A DNA stretch of 64,000 bases from Montifringilla adamsi. Taxonomy: Eukaryota; Chordata; Aves; Passeriformes; Passeridae. The DNA is taken from assembly GCA_017590115.1 (NCBI GenBank), contig JAGGNK010006448.1:5996696-6060695 (forward strand). Direction: 5' to 3'. Each line of letters opens with the position of its first letter. Within the stretch, counting starts at the first letter, position 1. The notes below the pieces were generated by a model, which was not told the DNA's origin, made no database searches, and worked only from the letters and a program-made list of their open reading frames with translations. Shown here one piece after another: positions 59,363-64,000 of this stretch. The position numbers were made by a program, and so were the translations under genes.

Positions 59363-62265
59363 GTCACAAGCAGTTGTTCTAGGCAGAAGGAAACATTTAG
59401 AAGCCTAACACAATGATATAGTGTAGGGAAATACAGGTTTAGTATCATAAAGGCCTTGACACAAGCAGACAGAATGCAGCACAGAGAAGGAAAAGAGACT
59501 AGAAGAAGACAGGAAATGGGAAAGAGAAAAAATAAATCATGAACATGTTACTATTCCTCCCTGAAAAGGCTTTCAGATGCTAACAACTGGCTATAACAGA
59601 CCATCACCACTAAACCCACAATGAAATTGTTGACCCAGAGGAGCAGTTAAAGGGTAAGTGTAACAGCAGGAAAAGTAGTAGAATGTAAGAGTGCAAATTA
59701 CAATTTTAAATGTGTATTGAGATCCTTTCTGCATATAACTATTCTATCAGCATTATAACTCTCTGTTATTATCTTGTCTCATTATAACTCTTTGTTTCTC
59801 TAAAGTAATTTTGTATAGACTAAAGATGATTTTTGAATTTTTGAATTAGACTATTGTGAATTAGACTACTATGTCAGTTATACTAACCAGTAAAGTCTTG
59901 GCTTTATTTACATAAATGGTTGTTGCTCTTCCTCTTTGCCCATAGAAGGATTTTGAATATAATGTACTATTCAGTTAATTTACATATTGATTCAAAACTT
60001 CTATTATTTGCACTACATTAGGTGTTGGAGGTTTCCATCTCTAACAAGAACCTTATTGTCATGACTGCAGTACAAACTGAACAGTAAGAGCCACTGGTAC
60101 TTAACTGTTTATATGGCTAAAATATTAGAGTAATTCCCAACATTATGAAAACCTGGGCATCCCATACTTTTTCCGAACTCCCCATTAATTGTTCAGGATT
60201 TTAGTGGACAGAAACAATATCCACAATATCCACTGAGAATTCAGCTATAGAGGTTTGATAATAGCAAAGTGTGAGAGAATGGACAAGGTATACTCCTGAG
60301 ACCTGAAGTCCAGTTTGGTGCAGTCTAGCTTTGTAATCTCAGTTTTGCTCAGAACATTATTAAGTAGATATAAATAATAGCTTCAAAGTTGAACAAGAAG
60401 TGTTGCTGACATGAGAGGATATGCAACCTAGAAAAAATAAAATAGCAACAAAACATCAAGAATTAGCTTGTTCTAAGGGAGCAATAATAGCTCACCCAAC
60501 TGGCACATGCCTGGCAAGCAGAAACCTGTCTCATCCAGAGTGTTGAGCATAATAATATAATCTTAGCTTTCTACCACAGTATCCCTGGCTACCTAGTGTA
60601 TATACTTGCTAATAAATAATTGCTGTGTTAATAAATAATTCTTAAGTTGTGTGTTTGAGAATGTCTCTGTGTGTGGTAAAGGTACATGAAGAAAAAATAC
60701 TCAAAGAAGAAGTGCAGAGGATTCAGCTGGTGCAGAGGATCAAGGGTTTTGCTGTCCTCCATGCTGGGAACGGACATAGAAGTGCTGAGATTTAAGTGAC
60801 TATTTTTCTCAATATGCTTAGGAAAATTCTCCTCAGCTAAGTTACTTACAACATATCTATTGTATTAACTTCAAAGTATGACGTAGAGCCAGTGAGGTTG
60901 AGAGGTTTCATCCTGACAGCTTCAGAAAATTCATTTCTTTGCATGCTGACAGGTCTGTAACAAAAATTGCTCACCACGTGTGCCTTCTTAGCCAGGCTTG
61001 ACCCTTATATAGGAGGTAGATAGTAGAGAGTTCAATTTAAGTGAGTTTTTAAAGCTCTTGCTGTTTGAGCATGGCAATTAGACAAAGTATGGTGGTGAGT
61101 TTGTAACACTGGAGCTCAAACTGAAAATCTCTGATGTATAAACCACTGAAATTAATTAGATAAAAACAGCTTTTAATTCCTGCTGAGCTGGGTGGAAATT
61201 GAACCCTACAAGTAAAGGATTATCTTCTTTATTATTAATAAATTCCCTAGTAAGTAATAATTTAATAATCGGTTAAAAAATACAAGAAAAAAACACCCAG
61301 AGTTAAAAAAATTGCAAGGTAAATTCATCAAATCAAACTTGTTCCACTTTTGAAATTAAGTAAGCAATGTTTTAATTATCTGGGCACAAAGACAAAATAT
61401 CCCATGTCTCCTGTAAACATACTCAGTTATTCTATGCCCTGCTATAATATTCTAATAGAAATGGCTTTGGTTCTCCCTTGAAGAAATAGGAACATTGAAG
61501 ATGCAACCTGGCAAACTTTTTTTTTTTTTTTCTATCAAGCATTATGGACAATTTCAAGGATGATTTTCATGGACAAGTGATAAAGTCCTGCCTTGAAACC
61601 ACATAAATTAAACATGCTTAAAGAAGTTTTGTTTGAAAGCAATGTTTATGCATTCTTCCCATTTTGGGAATTATAAAAGAGAAAATGATTCAGACAAAAC
61701 AGCACAGCAGTGGAGAATAATGCAACAATCTGCTATTTTGAATTTATTAATTACATAATTGAGACATTACATTCATGATCTATGTATGCCTTGCAGATAT
61801 TTCTTTTATATTGAAAGTAAGCCATGAACACTTTTTTTTCTATGAAAGTGAAATACAGAGGAACTAACAAAACCACATGTTTTATTAATGGCTTGAGAGC
61901 ACACACTTCAACTGCCATCATATTAACTGGGGATACTTTCCTTACCTTTTAAAAACATAACATAACAAGGTTTCAGGTTAGTAATTTGATCTGAAAAAAG
62001 TCCCATGACAAAAATTTTATGTTGAACGTGGTAACTGGTCACTAAAAAAAATCTTTTTTGCTTCTAGAATATTTAATGGGGCTTGTTCCATTTCAAATTA
62101 AATATATTATGAAGTTAGTATGCTACTTTATCAATATGAGATATAAGATTTTTTACTGATTTTGAAATGGCATTAAATTACTTGAACTGGTAGGAAATAC
62201 ATCAACAGTAGCTAATCAATATCAGAATGTATGCCCTATCCATTGATCCATGTTTTCTCTCCCAG

Positions 62266-62412
62266 AAACATGAGTACCACAACAAGACATGCAGAAACTA
62301 TTTCCTCACAGCCTACGGACCCAAGTATTTTGCTCTGACTTTGAATTATGGGTATGTAGTGCTGACCTTGATGACTAAGAGTAGAATTCACATTGAATTT
62401 TTTGCACTAGAG
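62266..62412 (+). other. Weak candidate exon, no family recognised
   Basis: A pyrimidine tract and AG (TGTTTTCTCTCCCAG, 62251-62265) precede an open frame. The first 29 codons use TAC, AAC, AAG, TTC, CTC, GCC and CCC, which is unlike the AT-rich surroundings. An in-frame donor-like GTATAT at 62413 would close a 147-base, 49-codon exon. An alternative donor GTATGT at 62352 would give 86 bases. The peptide contains an N-glycosylation-type NKT followed by a cysteine and many aromatic residues, so it could be extracellular. I recognise no protein family and no neighbouring exon was found. Chance or an old element remains likely. Confidence 0.2.
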
Positions 62413-63955
62413 GTATATATAAAAATCTGCTCCCAAAGTCTTATCTGGACCTATGTGTAAGCGAGTCATCCTAATTTTCTTTTTAAACTTTGACTGACAC
62501 TGTTGTATGGAAAAAGGAAACATTCCTTTTTCAGCATAAAGAACCAGCATATTTCTTGCATCTATTTTGAAGAACACAACTGAATTCAGTGCTCCACAGC
62601 ATTCCTCTCTAAAAGACTGAGACGGTAAGAGAGAAAATAATGGAAATGAAAGGGCCATTTTAAAGCCCAGAATGACTCAGTTTTTGTAACAGGCAACCAG
62701 ACTGGAGAAACTGTGATGCAGGATATAACAGAGGGTTATAATGAGTGTTATAAAGGTCTTCTGAGATTTATTTCCTGTTCCTTGAGTAAACCTGGCATGT
62801 CCAGATTTGGCACACTGTATCAAGTGTAAGGGTACACTTTGAAAGGTATGAACACCATTTTTGTCCATTTCAAAGGATCAGAAACAGAAACTGAGATATC
62901 ATCAACCTGTAATCCAAGTGTATGATAAGACAATTAGACCTAGATTTAAAGATAAGAGCAAATCTGCCCAGTAGTATGGGTATAAACTGTGCAGAGAAGA
63001 ATATATGCAATGAAACAACATAGTAAAAAAAATATAAAGAGGACAAAAAGAGAAGCAAGCGAAGTTATGTAAGAAAAAATGTTTCCTTAAAAACCTTGTA
63101 TTACGGGTTGTGGTTGCTGCTTAGGGACCAGATTTTCCTTTCCATTCCATGTTCTCTTCAACTTCAGATTTTCAGCATTTGGCAGGATTTAATATTAGGA
63201 ACGGGGTGTAGTCCACTAGAAACTTATATCAATTTTTTGAAAGAACAAGGTCAGAAAGTCAAAATTTCTGTAGCTGGGGTAAATCTTTCAGGTCTTATGG
63301 GACATCCACATCTATATGTACCAAATATTGATTAGAACTTGTTTTGCAATTTTATAAGAAATGGATGGCTAACACAGTCAATGAACATCTGATAGGCATA
63401 ACAGGATATCTTCCTTTTGTTAGTTTTTTTTTGTGTTTGGTTTGGGTTTTGTAGGATTTTTGCGGGGGGTGATTTTGGTTTTTGGTTGGTTTGGTATTTT
63501 ACATGAGACAACAATACAAGTAAATATTTTTAATTCTTGCTAAGCTAATTAATAAATTATTAAATCCTAAAAATTTCATTACAAATACTACTTAATATTG
63601 CAAATTATGGATCTCAGGTTAATTTCTCTCTGCTGTTGAAATATATCAGTTAGGACAATAAATCTCTTTACAACAGCACCTATTTGTATTCACAATGAAA
63701 CACAGTTCATAGAAAACACTTATTCATTATCTAGAATATGTACATATACATGTTTCCACAGTATTCTGCTAGCAGTATGCTGGTAGAAGCACCACCTAAG
63801 AAAACTGAAATTAACATTGCCCATTACTGAGCGCAGGGATAATGAAAATGCTTTGGTTGCTTCCGAGTGTCTTTCCTCCTTCAGTGCTGGAGCACTATTT
63901 TAAAATAAACTACCAAATTTTTAAACCACTATCTAGCACTGTTGAATAAGGTTAA
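62413..63955. other. Unique AT-rich DNA with a G/T tract
   Basis: No gene or transposon was recognised. A G/T low-complexity tract lies at 63421-63497. Confidence 0.55.
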
Positions 63956-63982
63956 TTTTTTTTTTTTTTTTTTTTTTTTTTT
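63956..63982 (+). repeat. T27 homopolymer
   Basis: An uninterrupted run of 27 T near the right edge, followed by CC and more T. With so little flank it cannot be told whether it is the A tail of a minus-strand retroposon or a simple tract. Confidence 0.9.
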
Positions 63983-64000
63983 CCTTTTTTGGTTAAAATA

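Larger units (their letters stand above)
57188..62265. other. Unique AT-rich non-coding DNA
   Basis: About 5 kb without recognised transposons. It includes a G/T low-complexity tract at 57976-58035 and a short AGATAAT triplet repeat at 59340-59362. Open frames (58195-58476 minus, 57848-58042 plus) show no domain. Confidence 0.55.

Overview
The window reads as nuclear DNA from a bird, most likely a songbird (oscine passerine). The evidence is the repeat content: many CR1 LINE fragments with the usual avian 3' end, several solo LTRs of types common in passerine genomes, and one SINE (57055-57187) with a tRNA-Ile head and a CR1 tail, which matches the TguSINE1 design known from zebra finch. The base composition is strongly AT-rich and there is no bacterial-style gene packing. 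These family calls come from recognising the sequences, not from a database search.

I found no protein-coding gene that I can support. The longest open frames (164 codons at 27220-27714, 147 at 3880-4323, 146 at 22999-23439) lie inside LTRs, and the others show no family resemblance, so the window is probably a gene desert or the inside of very large introns. One short stretch near the right end (62266-62412) has splice-site-like edges and codon use that looks more like an exon than its surroundings. I list it as a weak candidate only.

Layout. 1-3.3 kb: unique AT-rich DNA. 3.3-4.55 kb: a possible LTR end followed by a nearly complete solo LTR (minus). 7.7-8.5 kb: an ERVL remnant with LTR, tRNA-Leu-type primer binding site and a decayed leader/gag start (plus). 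10.66-11.17 kb: solo LTR (plus). 14.5-14.96 kb: CR1 (minus). 17.9-18.1 kb: CR1 3' end (plus). 20.0-20.2 kb: LTR fragment. 21.5-22.1 kb: long CR1 (plus). 23.0-24.1 kb: LTR fragment, a 74-bp tandem duplication and a GATA microsatellite. 27.3-27.8 kb: LTR (minus). 29.9-30.5 kb: CR1 (minus). 33.6-34.1 kb: LTR abutting a CR1 (both minus). 34.8-35.1 kb: LTR related to the 20 kb fragment. 37.55-37.94 kb: LTR (minus). 38.6 and 39.9 kb: CR1 pieces. 43.8-44.4 kb: almost complete solo LTR (plus). 46.6, 48.5, 51.1 and 51.8-52.2 kb: CR1 pieces. 49.5-50.2 kb: LTR-like sequence I cannot name. 52.2-64 kb: mostly unique AT-rich DNA with a single SINE.

Two LTR families recur. Family A (10.66, 33.6, 37.55, 43.8 kb) has a TATA box about half way along and ends in a TTAAACCACA-like motif. 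Family B (3.58, 23.0, 27.3 kb) carries internal CTCCAG/GTGGG repeats. Only the ERVL piece at 7.7-8.5 kb keeps recognisable sequence beyond an LTR, so the retroviral load here is almost all solo LTRs and truncated copies, and none could encode a working virus. I see no gene cooperation or pathway in the window, and no clear sign of a previously undescribed biological system.
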